Below are positions 11,633 through 23,960 of a DNA stretch of 64,000 bases, piece after piece. Position 1 is the stretch's first letter, and each line of letters opens with the position of its first letter. The stretch is from Neoceratodus forsteri (Eukaryota > Chordata > Ceratodontiformes > Ceratodontidae): contig CM028129.1 in NCBI GenBank assembly GCA_016271365.2, positions 842,226,001 to 842,290,000 on the forward strand, given 5' to 3'. The notes under the pieces were generated by a model. The model worked only from the letters and a program-made list of their open reading frames with translations. It did no database searches and was not told where the DNA came from. The translations under genes were made by a program, and so were the position numbers.

Positions 11633-13453
11633 CTCTGTTGATCCATCTCCCTGATCAATTTAGATTATAAAATCCTATTGAATGTATTGGCAATTCAACA
11701 GGTGGGACTGGGAGGCTGTCCTTCAGTCATCTTAGGAAATTAATGCATTTGTTCTTTGTGTCCAGGGATGGCCCTGCTCTGCCAATTTTGGCCTCCCTGT
11801 ATGTGGAGAAGGCACTTGATCATGTATCCTTTGGTTACTTGATCCAGGGGTTACAGGAATTTAATATCCCAGCAGAATTTATAACTTGTGTTCAGGTTTT
11901 GTACACTAACCTAAGCACTCAGATTTTATGCAATGGGGTCCATTCTGGGGTGTGACCCTTCATCGAGGCACCAGGCAGGGATGCCCTCTCTCTCCCCTCT
12001 TCTTTTTAATCTTTTTTAGAACAAATGATCAGGAAAATTAATAATACCCTTAAAATGGAGGGTATGTCTATTGAAATGCTTCAATTTAAACTCTCAGTTT
12101 ATGCTGATAATGTACTTTTACATCTTGTTCACCCCAAGACATCCCTGCCTCCTGCACCGGATGTTATTAAAAATTTCTGTTTAATTTCAGAGTATCAACT
12201 TAATGTAGATAAGACAGAAGTCATGCACCTTCATGTTTGGGCCCATCGTTCCAGTAGCCTTGATCGTGGCCTTTTCTGGAAACCAGGCAAACTCAAATAC
12301 TTAGGCATTTATTTAAATACTTCTACTACTAAGATGAAACTATACAATTTGGATACCTTAGTAGAACAATTGAAACAGGATCTGAGCAGATGGGCTCATT
12401 TGCTACTTACAGTACTTTATGGGGCAGAATTAATATTGTTACAATGAATTTGCTTCCCAGGGTTCTTTACCCCTTAGGTATGTTAAACCAGGTTATTCCC
12501 CATTCCTCATTCACCAAATTGCAGTTTTATATCAAATTTTATTAGGCAAAGAAAGACAGTTCATAGAGCTTATGTTAAATTAGCAGCCCCTAAACCAGAA
12601 GGTGGACTCAGTTGCCCCTCTGTTATCTTTACTATTTAGCTATTCATTGTAGTAAGTGCCTTCAATAGTACAAGGAATTAAACAGGAAGGCTTTGTCCTC
12701 TTATGTCCCTCAGTGATTAGATATCGAACATCATGTTTGTACCTTTATAGGGTGTCCATTACCTCCCTTCTCCCCACCCCTTCTAAGTTTCCACCGTTAG
12801 CTTTTCAGAGCACCCATCTGGAGACCTTAGTATGTGCTCAAATGCAGATCTGCTAACTTCTACATCTTGTTTCTGTAAGGGACATTACTCAGCTTCTTAT
12901 TGGCAATCTCAATTTTAAGATCGGTGGTCAGGTTATTGCTACCACCTTTTGGATTTCTAAGAATATCATAACTGTGGAACAACTGATGGAGAATGGTAAA
13001 TGAATTATGTATGCAGTTTTTCAATAAAGATATCATACTTCTAATATGGATTGTTTTAAATGTCTTCAGGTTGTACACATTTTAATTAAACATATTGAAA
13101 TGCATGCCTGGTGTTTAGAACATGGTGCAAAAGTTTTGCACCTGGTGCAGAGAGTGCTGCTCCCACAACCTATATCTCAATTATATGTGCATCTTTATAA
13201 ACTTTTGCCTAACAAACCAAATGCAACAGCTCTATATTGGAATCAAGCCCTTCCACCGTGCATATGCCATTATAATTGGACCAAAATTTGATCAGACATG
13301 TTTAAATATTTGAAATTTGATGGTTACTGATTATTGCAATTATAACTTTAACATACTCTGTATTATACCCCACAGAAATTAAATATAATGGGAAAGAGGT
13401 CCTCTGACCTTTGCTCCAGGTGTTTCAAGGGCCCTGGCACTTTACTTCACATT
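11633..13453 (+). pseudogene. Tx1/L1-like LINE ORF2, RT and carboxyl region (segment 3 of 4)
   Basis: The reading resumes with ISLINLDYKILLNVLA at about 11,645, the direct continuation of the block ending at 5,275. The palm follows: a motif A region with SLYVEKALDHVSFGYL, where the usual first Asp is missing, then after a frameshift RQGCPLSPLLF at about 11,970. The catalytic region LSVYADNVLLHL at about 12,095 has N in place of the second D of YxDD. The thumb-like part with KYLGIYLN is at about 12,295. The remaining stretch to 13,453 is badly degraded and ends with CSRCFKGPGTLLHI. The element cannot encode an active RT. Confidence 0.8.
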
Positions 13454-14155
13454 GGGCTTTATGCACAAATGTGCATTGTGCCTATATGGTGCATATCTGC
13501 AGCGTGTAGGCAGTCCTAGATGTGAATCCCGTGCAGCAGGGCCCAGTGACATGCACCAACAGTACACTTACCAGTTGCACACCAGATCCCCTGGCCAATC
13601 ATGGTGCTCCACAGCTGGGCCAGGCCAGGCCAGGCCAGGGGTGTGTCAGGGGTATGCCCACACTTTGCATGATGGACAAAGGCGCAGAGTGGTGCACAAT
13701 AGGGTGCATGAACTATGCCTGGGGGACCCTGCCATAACCCATTGCACACCTCCATGGATGTCACCTGCTGGCCATGGTGGAACTAGGATTTGCCCCTCCC
13801 CACATGCCCCAGCCCACTGAGCAGATGGGAAGGGCTGAAGGCAGCTGTTCAGGCATTTGCCCGTACATTCCCACATTCTGGACACACGCCTTCTCACACT
13901 CCCCTGCTTCCACAGCATAGGGGATCTATTGCTGGACCCAGCTCAGGCATCTGATTAGTAACCTGCCTGGGTCCACTGCTCCACATCCATCCATCCCCCA
14001 TGGTCCTGTGCCCTAGTTGGCAGGGCCATGAATAGGTGCCCTGAAGGTGCTTGTGGTCATGAATCTGTGCACCCTGCACCTGTCGGGGGCCACGTAGGTG
14101 CGCAGGCAATGCTCAAATAGCATGTAAATTGTGTACGTTTGTGCATAGCCCCCAA
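13454..14155. mobile_element. Non-autonomous element with terminal inverted repeats, probably a DNA transposon
   Basis: The ends are imperfect inverted repeats: left GGGCTTTATGCACAAA at about 13,454 and, from the right end read inward, GGGGGCTATGCACAAA. Similarity continues a few bases further in. The flanking Tx1-like frame reads TLLHI up to the left end and MWEYEWVHPFWDSF just after the right end, so removing the element restores the protein frame with at most a 2-3 bp duplication. That fits TA or TWA target sites (mariner- or Harbinger-like), but the superfamily is not settled. The interior is GC-rich, contains a short GCCAG repeat near 13,618-13,640, and encodes no transposase. Confidence 0.65.
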
Positions 14156-14830
14156 TATGTGGGAGTATGAATGGGTGCACCCTTTTTGGGACTCCTTTAG
14201 AAACAGACTAGACCCTCTTTTAGGTTTAGACCAGGCATTCCATCCATACTGTATATCTGTCTTAATGGTGATTACATTTATCAGGATAAACTATTAGGTC
14301 AGCATAAATATCATATGTCTCTTATTACTGCTTGTACCAAAAAAATTATATTAAGACATTGGCTGGATACTGATGTTCCTACTTATGTAGAATGGCATAG
14401 AGAAATATTATTTGCTTTGCAGGCAGAAAAAAATTATCACTAGTATGATCGATTACCTTTGTATAAAAATCATTGAGACCCCTCCATGCCAATCTGCTCT
14501 TGGTTATTAATAACTAATGTGCCTTACAGTGTTTTTGTTTTTTTGGGGGGAGGGGGGGCATGCTTTGTCCAGCTTACTTTTCCTTCTTAATTGTGTTCCA
14601 CTTTTGGTATCTGCAATTGTGTTTATCCCTATTTGTATAATTTTTCTTCACTTGTGTACATTTGCTTTGGATGTACCGGGGGCAAGGGGCTGGGAAATGT
14701 TTTATTTTTCTCTTACTGATTGTTTGTTGTTATCTTTTGAGCTGTATTGTTGGATAGTGTTTGCGCGTGTATCTTGTTTTGAATTTGTGGTTGAAAAAAA
14801 TGAATAAAGCCTGTTAAATAAAAATAAAAT
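14156..14830 (+). pseudogene. Tx1/L1-like LINE ORF2 end and 3' UTR (segment 4 of 4)
   Basis: The segment begins MWEYEWVHPFWDSFRNRLDP, the carboxyl region that follows the cysteine-rich block of Tx1/L1-type ORF2. Degraded coding sequence continues to about 14,500. The 3' UTR is T/G-rich and ends with an AATAAAG signal at about 14,802 and short AAATAAAAT runs to about 14,830. These mark the 3' terminus of the element that begins at 3,312. Confidence 0.75.
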
Positions 14831-14919
14831 TACTCATGGCTTCACCACTCATGAATTATAGTTCCACCCTCTCATTTATGGAAATAAATTGCATATTTTA
14901 AGTAAGGCTGTTGTATATC

Positions 14920-17050
14920 CTATACATGCATAAATATGTAATGCTGTTGCCATACTGGGGTCTTTGAGGTTTACACCTCTGCCTCTCCCAAGGAGGCTGG
15001 CCTGGGTTTCCTAAAGAGTTGCTACACTGGACTAATGTAGTGCAGTACCTCCAGCTGGTATATTGATATGGGCTGCCTGGCTGCTGAAACACAAGGCTAT
15101 CATCCCCCAAGAAATAATGCATAAATTGCCCACACAGTTCCTCCCCCAAAGCAAGTGACATGGTAAGTAATGACAATTCCCAAACCATAAAATGCAATTT
15201 AAAAAGGAGGGTACGGAAGGAACAAGGGGCAACAAGGGTAAAATGGAGCAATGGGGGTAGCAATATATCTATACTCTGTGCAAACATCGAGGCAGTTAAC
15301 AATTTCAGACTGTGCCCCCCCCAAACTCTGCACACCTCCCAGTAGTTTTAAAATCCTAATGTGAGTACACTCATATTTTTCTTCCCCCAAAGGCCATGGG
15401 TGAGAGATCTCTGAAATAGTTGCAGTGGGTACCACACTGGGGACACTGATGCTGCTAGCAGGGTAGAGCTCAGTGGCATGCTTTAAACAGTTGCAGGTAA
15501 AATACTTTTAAACACACGGTTTCTGAACACCAGCTTTTTTTTTTTTTTAATTTCCTTAGCTGCCTTACCTCCTTGGCTGGGATGGTCCCTATGGTTCCCC
15601 TTTAGGTCTGCCCTTGGCAGCTCCTGCATTAGGCACCGTGTCTAAGCTTCAACCTCCTCACCCTTCACCCTCTCTTAGGCCATGCTGTGCACCCCCACAG
15701 CGCAGAAGACCAAGGGGTCAGGACCAGAGGGAGCACCTGGAAGTGTCCACGGGGGCAGACCTTCACGAGTGCCAGAAGACTGGGCTAATTTTTCCCCTGG
15801 ATTCCCACATGGCATGGGTATGCAAGGACATCAATGATGCTGCAGTCTCCGCTTCTGTGCACCACGTCAGACATCTGGCTGCACCAACCCCTCCATTTGC
15901 ACCATGGCTTACACTACCTCCAAGCCCCTGTTAGGAGCCAGCATGTTTGCGGGTGTCCCTCCCCACCCTCCCCAGAGGAGGAGAGCAGTCTCTGGGATGC
16001 TCAATCCTCCTCCACCTGGCTGACCCACCAGACTATGGCACATTGGTCCAAGTCTTGACACACAGTTGCTTTCCCTGAGGTCTGATTGAACTGCCTTGAA
16101 CCTTTGAAAACAGCTCCTTTTATGCAGGCTGAAACTCGATGCCTGACTGGCCAGATTTGTTCACAGACAAACTGTTCCTGGCTCACACTGCTCTACTACT
16201 GGTAGAAATTTGTGGGCAAACTGGATCTGACCTGTGACCCCTTTCCATTGTGCCCTGCAATTCTGGTTACTCAAGGGGATCGCCATCTTTGTTTACTCCA
16301 GACAGTCCCACTTTGGCAGCTTTTTGCTGCTTTAATTACAGTCCCATTATGTTATTTTTTTGCATTTTCTGGCTCCAATTGTAGTCCTGGTGTCAGGGCT
16401 GTGTTTATTTTTCTGGGCACTTAGCCTGTTTCAGAGTCAGGAACTTTTTAAGCGAGGAGTGGCGGTCTGCACCGCTTTCCTGCTCTGTGCAAATGTGCGC
16501 TACATAGTTTCTTTTCTCGGCCCCACTAGCAGTTCTGAGGTCAAGAAGTAGTTTATGGGGTGCTTGATGGCATGATTCTACTCTGCTCATGGCTCCACTG
16601 CCTTCTCTGGAGGCAGGACTCTTCTCTGGAGTAGGCACACTACCCAGTTTCTCTTTTAGCTCAAACTCCATTTTACACACTTCTCCACATGCATGGCAGC
16701 CAGTCATGCTGCCATGCTTCTCCATGTCCCGTTCTCCGACCATCTTCAGCTCATGGGCACAGGGGACCAGAACCAGCTGCTGCTTTTCCTATTTCATCCT
16801 CTGACTCAACCCCATGAATACTGGAGGGGCCTGAAGATAGAGAGTGATGGGTGACAAGAGCCACGAATGTACCTGGTGGAGCCCTGGTCCACATTTCACC
16901 ACTGCTCCAGGACAGATGCACAACTGAGTTGCAAGTCCACCATACAGCAGTCCTGGGGGCCAGATGTAAAGATTCAGGCTGGGGGAGATGAAGGAGACAC
17001 TTCAAGTAAGGCTCTGATTGGGGGGAGGGGGCTTACATATTCTCCGTGCA
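14920..17050 (+). repeat. Long interspersed repeat, copy 1 (partner at 60,005)
   Basis: About 600 bases from 14,940 match 60,005-60,612 in the same orientation. Shared landmarks include GCCATACTGGGG, GGCTGCTGAAACACAAGGC, CCCACACAGT and GGGGACACTGATGCTGCT. A second matched block runs from about 16,105 to 17,045 against 62,150-63,060, with TTTTATGCAGGCTGAAA and AAACTGGATCTGA. The middle, 15,540-16,100, has no counterpart. No ORF or domain is recognised. It could be a non-autonomous LTR-type element or an old local duplication. The bases from 17,050 to 17,283 are unassigned. Confidence 0.7.
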
Positions 17051-17699
17051 AGAATCTTGGTGTTCTTACCAAGACATTGTCCATACTGTCCATAAGTCCA
17101 AATGGCAGTAGCATACACATTCATATCACAAAATTATGTGCTTTGCTGACTAACACTTATATACTCAGGGCATTTATACATATTCTCACATGGGTACATT
17201 TCTGGCTAGACATATGTAACCTCACTATCAACATGCAATAGTCGGTAACATCAGTTTACATTTCTCCATACTGAACTGTATTTCTTTTTTTTTTTAAATA
17301 CATTTTATTAGTTATTGCCATTCATTGTCTTCTTATAATACATGCTCTCTGATAGGAGGTAAAACAGTTACATATGAGGTCCATACATGTGTAGAATTAC
17401 AGTTAATCCTTATAGAAAAGTAAGCCATTTGATACTTTAGAAAAAATCCATTCTTTAAAAATTGCACATACATCCTTAAAAGTCTGACTGGACCCAGTCC
17501 TGTATGTTCTTATTAAAAAGGTTTCAGACCTGTTCCCAATTATCAAAAAATTTATTTTTAAATAAGTTGCTAAAAAAAAGTTGTTTCCACTCCCATTTAG
17601 GAAAGGGCATCATTACTGATGGTTCCTTCCAGTTTTTGAGTAGTAATAGTTTTATTGCCATAGAATTAGCCTTTATTACTATACATTTTTTTTATTAAA

Positions 17700-20600
17700 G
17701 TGCAAATTGCAGAACATTTCTAATACTACAGTTCTGCAATCATTATATTTTATGAGTCTGAATCCTATTTGTTGTAAAATTATATATGAATGAGTCCACC
17801 AGTCCTTGCACAGTTAGCAGTCCCAAAAGGAATTAAGTATATCTGTATGTTGTTGCCCACAATGCCAGCATGCTAAAACATTTGTAGAATTCATTTTATA
17901 TAGCCTGTGGGGTGTATAATACACCCTATTAAAAATTTTGAATGGAATAAATTTGTCTCTGGTCAAATTATTATCTTGTACAGCTTTACATGCTTGTAAC
18001 CATTGTGTTTCTGTGCATTTCCTTTTGAACTCTAATTCTCACATTTTGTTATTACCTTATTATTTATGTCCTGTATTGGTTCTGTTATTAAAACAATTAA
18101 CCAAGAAAACATTTTCCATTATTTTTTTAATATGTTTTGAAGTTCCATTTCAATTTTCTTATTATTAGGATCTCTCTTCCATCTATTAAAGTCCTTTTTG
18201 TACAGACTACAAATCTAATAATAATATAGTCTGCCCTCCTCAGTTAGACCATATTTCATTTTAACCTTCTCCCACGATAGTACCTTGTTATCATTTATTA
18301 TGTCCTGCCAACTTAGAATTCCTTTCCATTCCCAGTTTTTATTGTTCATTTTTTTCCCATTTATTGTATAGTTAGGATTCTCCCATATTCTTGCCCTTGG
18401 TAAACATTGTGTGAGCCATTTGGATTTATCACTAAAGTAATTTAGTATTCCTGAAATGTATTTGAGTACATTGCATGTAGAATTGTTGTTCTTATTTGCA
18501 GAATAAAACAGCAGCCTTCTATCAAAAGTTGTTCTTATTATTGTACCTATTATATTATTTAATGATTTAACATGTTCAAAGTTCAGCTGGGGCCATTTTA
18601 TTGATAGTTTTGAAGTGTATGCCACATACTGCTTCCAAACATCTGGACAAGCTAAGCCTCCCAAATGTTTTGGCAAACATAATTTATTCCATGCAATTAT
18701 TGAATTTTTATGGTTCCAAATAAATTGTGAAAAAGCTCTCCAATTTTATTGAGCCAATCTTTTGAAATAGGAGTAATGATTGTAGTCTATAAGGCAAAAA
18801 GGGGATAGCTGTCATTTTTATTAATTGGATTTTTCCCCATAGGGTTAGTGGTAATGTGCTCCATCCTTGTAATTTATCTTTTAATGATGTCACCAAATCA
18901 TTAAAGTTCAAGGGATAGTAATTTTGTATCTGATTTGATATAACTATTCCCAAATAGCTCATCCTTTTCTTTTGTATATTAGCATTGAAACTAGCTTTTA
19001 TGTTTACCAAAGGAATAAAACCAAAAGTTATTATTTTTGATTTAGTTTAATTTATCCTATATCCAGAGACTTTGGAGAATATACCTATAACTTCTTTCAC
19101 TGTCCTCAAACGTTTAATTGGATTTTGTAACGTAAGTAATAGATCGTCCGCATAGGCACTAATCTTGAGTTCTTCTTCCCCAATTTTTATTCCCTCAATT
19201 TTATAATTATCTCTTATTTCATTAATCAGAATCTCCAGAGCCAGTACAAATAAAGTCAGGGAGCTATGACAACCTTGTCTAACTCCTCGTTTTAATGTAA
19301 TCAATTTAGTGTATGTGTTATTTATTTTTAATTTTTTGCCAAGAGTTCTTTATATAATACCATTATATGATTAATACATTTTTCTGGAATCTTGTACATT
19401 TTAAGTATACTGAATAAATAATCCCATTCAAGCATGTCAAATGCCTTGGTTGCCTCCAGTGAAAGATAAATGGCCTCTGACTCTGATTTTTGTAGATACT
19501 CTGTTAAAAATGGAATTTTATAAAGTCCTTCATGAATAGATCTTCCAGGAATAAACCCTGATTAATCCTTATGTATAAAAGAGTTTAACAGCTGTAATAG
19601 TCTGTTATTTATTATTTTTGTATATATTTTGTAATCATTATTCAGAAGAGCAATTGGTCTGTAGTTTTCAATTTTTCATGAGTCTTTCCCAGGTTTTGGA
19701 ATGAATGTAATATAAACCTGATTAAATGAGGGTGGCACTCATCCTTCAGTTTATATTTGATTAACCAGTTTCTCCAGAAGTGGAACTAATTCTGATTCTA
19801 ACACAATATAATATTCTAATGTATATCCATTAATTCCAGAACACTTCCCTTTAGTCATTTTATGTAGTGTATGTGTTATTTCACAAGCTGTAATAGGTTG
19901 CAATAATATTTCTTCTTCTTCATGAGAAATATGTTTTTTGCAAAATTGTTCATAATATCTTATATCTTCTGTACTCATGGAGCATTCAGCAGTATAAAGA
20001 TTTTGGTAGTATTGAAAGAACTCATTTTTAATCAGGCCTAAATCTGTAATTTCCAGACTTGAGGCATTTTTTATTAGTTACTTCTGTTTTACTTCCAGCT
20101 GTTTTCATCCTGTTCGCCAATTGTTCACTAATTTTTTCACTGTTGTTTTTCCAATAGCTACTTGCCTGAGACCAGTTTTATTTTATTATTTTAATATCTA
20201 GAGATTCTAATAACTTTTTCATTTCTTAATATTTTTCCATTTTACTGTGATCTCCATTTTTTTCTAATGACTCTAGATTCTTAAGTTTATTTTCAATTTC
20301 TTCTTGTTTTTGCTGTGGCTACTTGTTCCTCCAAGCTGTCTCTGAAATAACATGCCCCCAATGGTGGCTTTAAGAGCATTCCAACTATTTATTACATTAG
20401 TTAATGTTATCTGATTGACTTGAGAAAAGTTTTGTATCTCAGTTTTTATTTCAACAACAACATTTTTATTAAATAAAAGATTATTAAATTTCCAACTAGT
20501 TGATTTATTATTAAAGTCGGTCTGAAAATTAAAGGCACAATATTGTCCTCAGAGATCATTAATGGCTCAATGGAGGCAAACAGGGAAAGGCATTCTATCA

Positions 20601-21331
20601 TGAAGTCCTTTGAAGTGAAAATATAATATAATCTTGCATACGTTTTGTACCTTGCGGACTGATGTGCAAAATATTTTTCTAACCCATGCAAAATACACCA
20701 AACATCTGTTAAGTTGTTGGAAGCCAAGAAATTATTCAGAAGCCTAGATTTATGTTTGTCTCACTGAAATGATTGTGAAGATTTATCTAACTTAGGGTCA
20801 CATACAGCGTTGAAGTCCCCTCCAATCAAAATATGGGGACAGTCCCATATGCATAACATTTTCACTATTTCTGCCAAACAGTTACCATATCCTATGAAGA
20901 AGACCTAAGGTTGAAACATAGATTTTTAGCTCTATTTTCTATTTTAGCTTGCATTTAATATAACCATTTTGTTTTGCATAGCCTATGAATTGCGCGTAAA
21001 CAGAGCCTATAACCATTTCTTTACCATACAATTCTATCTTGGCCAACACTATTCATCCATTGGTGTCCGTTATTTGATCAATTACCTTCCCCTTAAAGCA
21101 TCTGCTAAAAATTATGGCTATCCATGCACTCCTTTTTTTCTTACTCACTGAATATAGTATGTTAGAGACTCATTTCATTTTCCCCAGTTTTTTTAATTCC
21201 TCTTCATTCAGGTAAATTTCCTGCAGAAAAACTAAATCCAACTTCATTTTTCTAATTATGTTAAATATTCTATACCTCTTAACTGGGGAATTTATTCCAG
21301 TAATATTCCAGGTACCACCTACTAAAGCCAT
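17700..21331 (-). pseudogene. L1 ORF2 (endonuclease and reverse transcriptase)
   Basis: From the 5' side the endonuclease has TWNITGINSPVKR and LVFLQEIYLNEEE (21,316-21,180), then GGDFNAV near 20,810 and LTDVWCILHG at about 20,700. The final catalytic region reads MISEDNIV where SDH is expected. The RT has KMTKGKCSGINGYTLEYY (near 19,850), RGVRQGCHSSLTLFVLALE (19,290-19,230) and the catalytic SAYADDLLLTL (about 19,150), with both Asp residues kept. KRMSYLGIVIS and LTLWGKIQLIKM follow, then a carboxyl region (18,676-18,215) starting MPKHLGGLACPDVWKQY. Stops separate these blocks, so no active protein is expected. Confidence 0.85.
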
Positions 21332-21769
21332 AATTGCAGTAGAGTCAAATGGGAAGAAAAAAAGTCTCACATCTTATATACGTCAGTTTTCCACAATGGT
21401 ACCCCTGGCATCCTTCTAGTAAAGCAATGACAAACATGATGGACAACATTAAAAACATAATAAATCTTATAAACCTTTTCTTCCTTCAGAGTATTTAACT
21501 CAAACATTGTAACCCCCCCTCCACATTATGCCAAAGACTCATTTCTGGCATGTAATAGACTTTCTTAGGTACAAACTCCCATTCCCAGGCTAGTCTCCTT
21601 CCTCAATACAGAATCAAATATCTCTCTCCCCACCTCTATTTTCCTCTGTGAAAACTTAATAACATTTTTTTATTAATTACCATATTCAAAGGTAGTAAAC
21701 ATTGTAGGCAGTCATATATTTAAATTATCATGAGCTTCTTTTACATTATTGTAAATTAATGTCTGACCA

Positions 21770-22440
21770 TTCAAAATAGCTTTAAGTTTTGCAGGAAAAA
21801 TTATATATGCTTTTAGCTTTCCATTTCATAATGTCTGTCCAATATTATCTTCTTAGGTCCCAGAGAGGTTTTGAAAAATCTTTTTTCAGGAAGATTTGCT
21901 GATCTTTGAATGTGAAATGTGTGGCCTTATAAAAGGCTTGCATGACTATGTCCCTTCCTTCCGAAGTTAGTAATTTCACCATCACTGGACAAGATGTTTT
22001 TTTCTTTCCTGAATGTCAGCTAATGGGCTGTATCTACATAGAAACATAGAAGTTGATGGCAGATAAGGACTGCAAGGCCCATCCAGTCCGCCCATTTCTT
22101 TTTCTACCTTATAAATGTGCTATCGGCCTTTGCTCTACTATGTACTATGACTAGTACAGTTTGATCCTGGCCCAAAAGTGCAGAGAAAAGCTCTCTCACA
22201 ATGTCCAGAACTGTAGAGTTCTTCTCCCAGCTAGTAAGAACATGAAATATTCTGACGTTCTTTCATATTGAGCGATTTTCTTGATCGTCCACTTTACTAA
22301 TGAGAGATATATTTCTTGTTTAACTCTTTTACGTCTTTTACCATAGGTTGCATTTCATCTTTTACTTTAGATTGTCTCTCTTCAAGCTCATTAATTTGTT
22401 AAATTTCACACTCTGTTTTTGTTTCCATCCTGGCCATTGT
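21770..22440 (-). pseudogene. L1 ORF1 remnant (coiled-coil RNA-binding protein)
   Basis: The minus-strand reading gives a heptad-like stretch (METKTE..., INELEERQSKVKDEMQPM, VKELNKKY) at about 22,430-22,300. Past the CR1 insertion comes PVMVKLLTSEGRDIVMQAF with FTFKDQQIFLKKDFS at about 21,990-21,860. This matches the L1 ORF1p pattern of coiled coil, RRM and carboxyl-terminal domain. Stops are present. Identification rests mainly on the carboxyl block and on its position directly upstream of ORF2. Confidence 0.65.
22036..22140 (-). mobile_element. CR1 3'-end fragment inserted in L1 ORF1
   Basis: About 105 bases begin with AGAAACATAGAAGTTGATGG. They match the minus-strand CR1 3' ends at 37,853 (GAAACGTAGATGTTGACAGC) and 53,697 (GAAACATAGAAATTGTCAGC), including the CCCATCCAGTCCGCCCA-type block. 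It is a severely 5'-truncated copy consisting of 3' UTR only. Confidence 0.85.
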
Positions 22441-22479
22441 GGAATTAAGCTTTTCTAATGAATCTGGTAGATGTTATAA

Positions 22480-23960
22480 TGATAGGGCTTTAAGCCCGTG
22501 GTTCAATGGGTGGAGCAACAACATCACTCCCCCATTGAGTTTAAAGGTCACAACATCCTAGGCCTCACCAGGATTCTTTTTTGTTGCGGCTGGAGGCGCC
22601 GCTCTGTATTCCCTGTTGTTTGCCTGTATTCTCCTCGCAGTAACCTCCAGCTTCCAGCTCTATCTCCTGCTCATCTGCTTTTCTCCCTTGTTCATAGCTG
22701 CCCTCCATTGCCCGCTTCTCTGGGTTCCCTCACTATCGCTGTTCAGTGGCTGTCTTCTGCACCTCCTTCCCCGCTCTCTGCTTCCCTATATTCTGCCTCT
22801 TTCATTGTGCTGTGCTTCCCTGGCTTTGTCAGCTGCTGCTCTGTGCAGTGCTGCCTGCATTTTCTATGCCACCCACCCTCTTTGCCTGCTCTCTGGCTCC
22901 ATTCCTCACTCCATAGCAGCCATGCCCTTTGTTCCCTATGCTTTCTCCCAGCTTGTTTGGAGTGCTGTATCTACTCCATGGCTCGCTCATTCCTTCCTTT
23001 CTGCTGACACCTCTGCTCTGCTCTCATATCGGTCTTCCCCCACCTTACTTGCCTGTTGCTTTTCTCGGCTGTCCTGGCTGCTCCATTTTCTTTCATGGCA
23101 TCTGCTTCCCTCCTCGCCTGTCTGGCCTGCTGATGCTGCTATGATTTGTCCATCACGGTGAGTGTTCCTGCTCAGTCATTCGTTTCTCCATGACTTACAG
23201 GTCGAATGTTTTTGGGAGCTCCAGCAGGTGATGAATTGGATAACATTCTAATTACTTTTAGTATCACTGTCACAATCTTGTTTGCACTATTTGGCGGATA
23301 ATTGTGACAGCCTTACTCAGAACTATATTTTAGGAGGAAGAGCAACTTTGAAACTTTCTTCTCCGGCGCTAGGGGAGAGGGGGTTCGGGTATTCCTACAC
23401 TGATGCATACTGAGCTGGCCAATCTCGACTGTGAATATAGCCATTACCCTTTCCTCCAAGTTGGAGTCAGAGTACAGTTGTGGCAGTCTTGATCACTCCA
23501 GTGGAGAGCATGGGAACCTGGGATATTCTGCAGCAACTGATTGATACAATGTTTTCCCTCTCAGCTGTTCTGCTTCACTTTTGTTGGTGTGGGGGGCCAG
23601 TTCTTTTGTTTTTTGCTCTGTGCAGAGGGCAGAGTGCAGCTTAATTTTTTACTCTATCACTGTGTTCTTTCCTGGGTTCCATTTGCTTCTTTCCCAACTG
23701 GTCCTCACCTCCGGTGATCAGGAACCCTCCTGCTGCAGCCTTTTCCATCCAGGAGTGTGGATCAGCTGCAGTCTACATATTAACCAGTAGGAACTGCCCA
23801 CACATGCTTAGCAGTTCCACTGATACTGCTGTGTGAATCATAAAACCAAAAATAACAAAAAATGCACTGGCCATGAAGGATTTAATCTGTTCATGGCCTG
23901 CTTTCATTATTTCTTTTGGGCCCTTTGTGCTACATGTATGCAGGTTCTTGACTCCCTCTA
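22480..23960. other. Pyrimidine-rich unassigned region
   Basis: The stretch starts with a palindrome GGGCTTTAAGCCC (about 22,484-22,496). It then becomes strongly C/T-rich on the plus strand from about 22,610 to 23,150, where two overlapping open frames exist only because stop codons are rare in CT-rich DNA. Their translations are Leu/Ser/Pro-rich with no domain. From 23,160 to 23,960 I see no recognisable feature. Confidence 0.45.

Larger units (their letters stand above)
17284..22470 (-). mobile_element. L1-clade LINE, near full length, degenerate
   Basis: A complete L1 layout on the minus strand: coiled-coil-like ORF1 (about 22,440-21,770), ORF2 starting near 21,331, and a 3' end with AATAAAATGTA followed by an A-rich tail (T-run at 17,284-17,296 on the plus strand). 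The composition is strongly AT-rich compared with neighbouring LINEs, as is common for L1. Multiple stops and frameshifts occur in both ORFs, and a CR1 3' fragment is inserted in ORF1. Confidence 0.85.
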
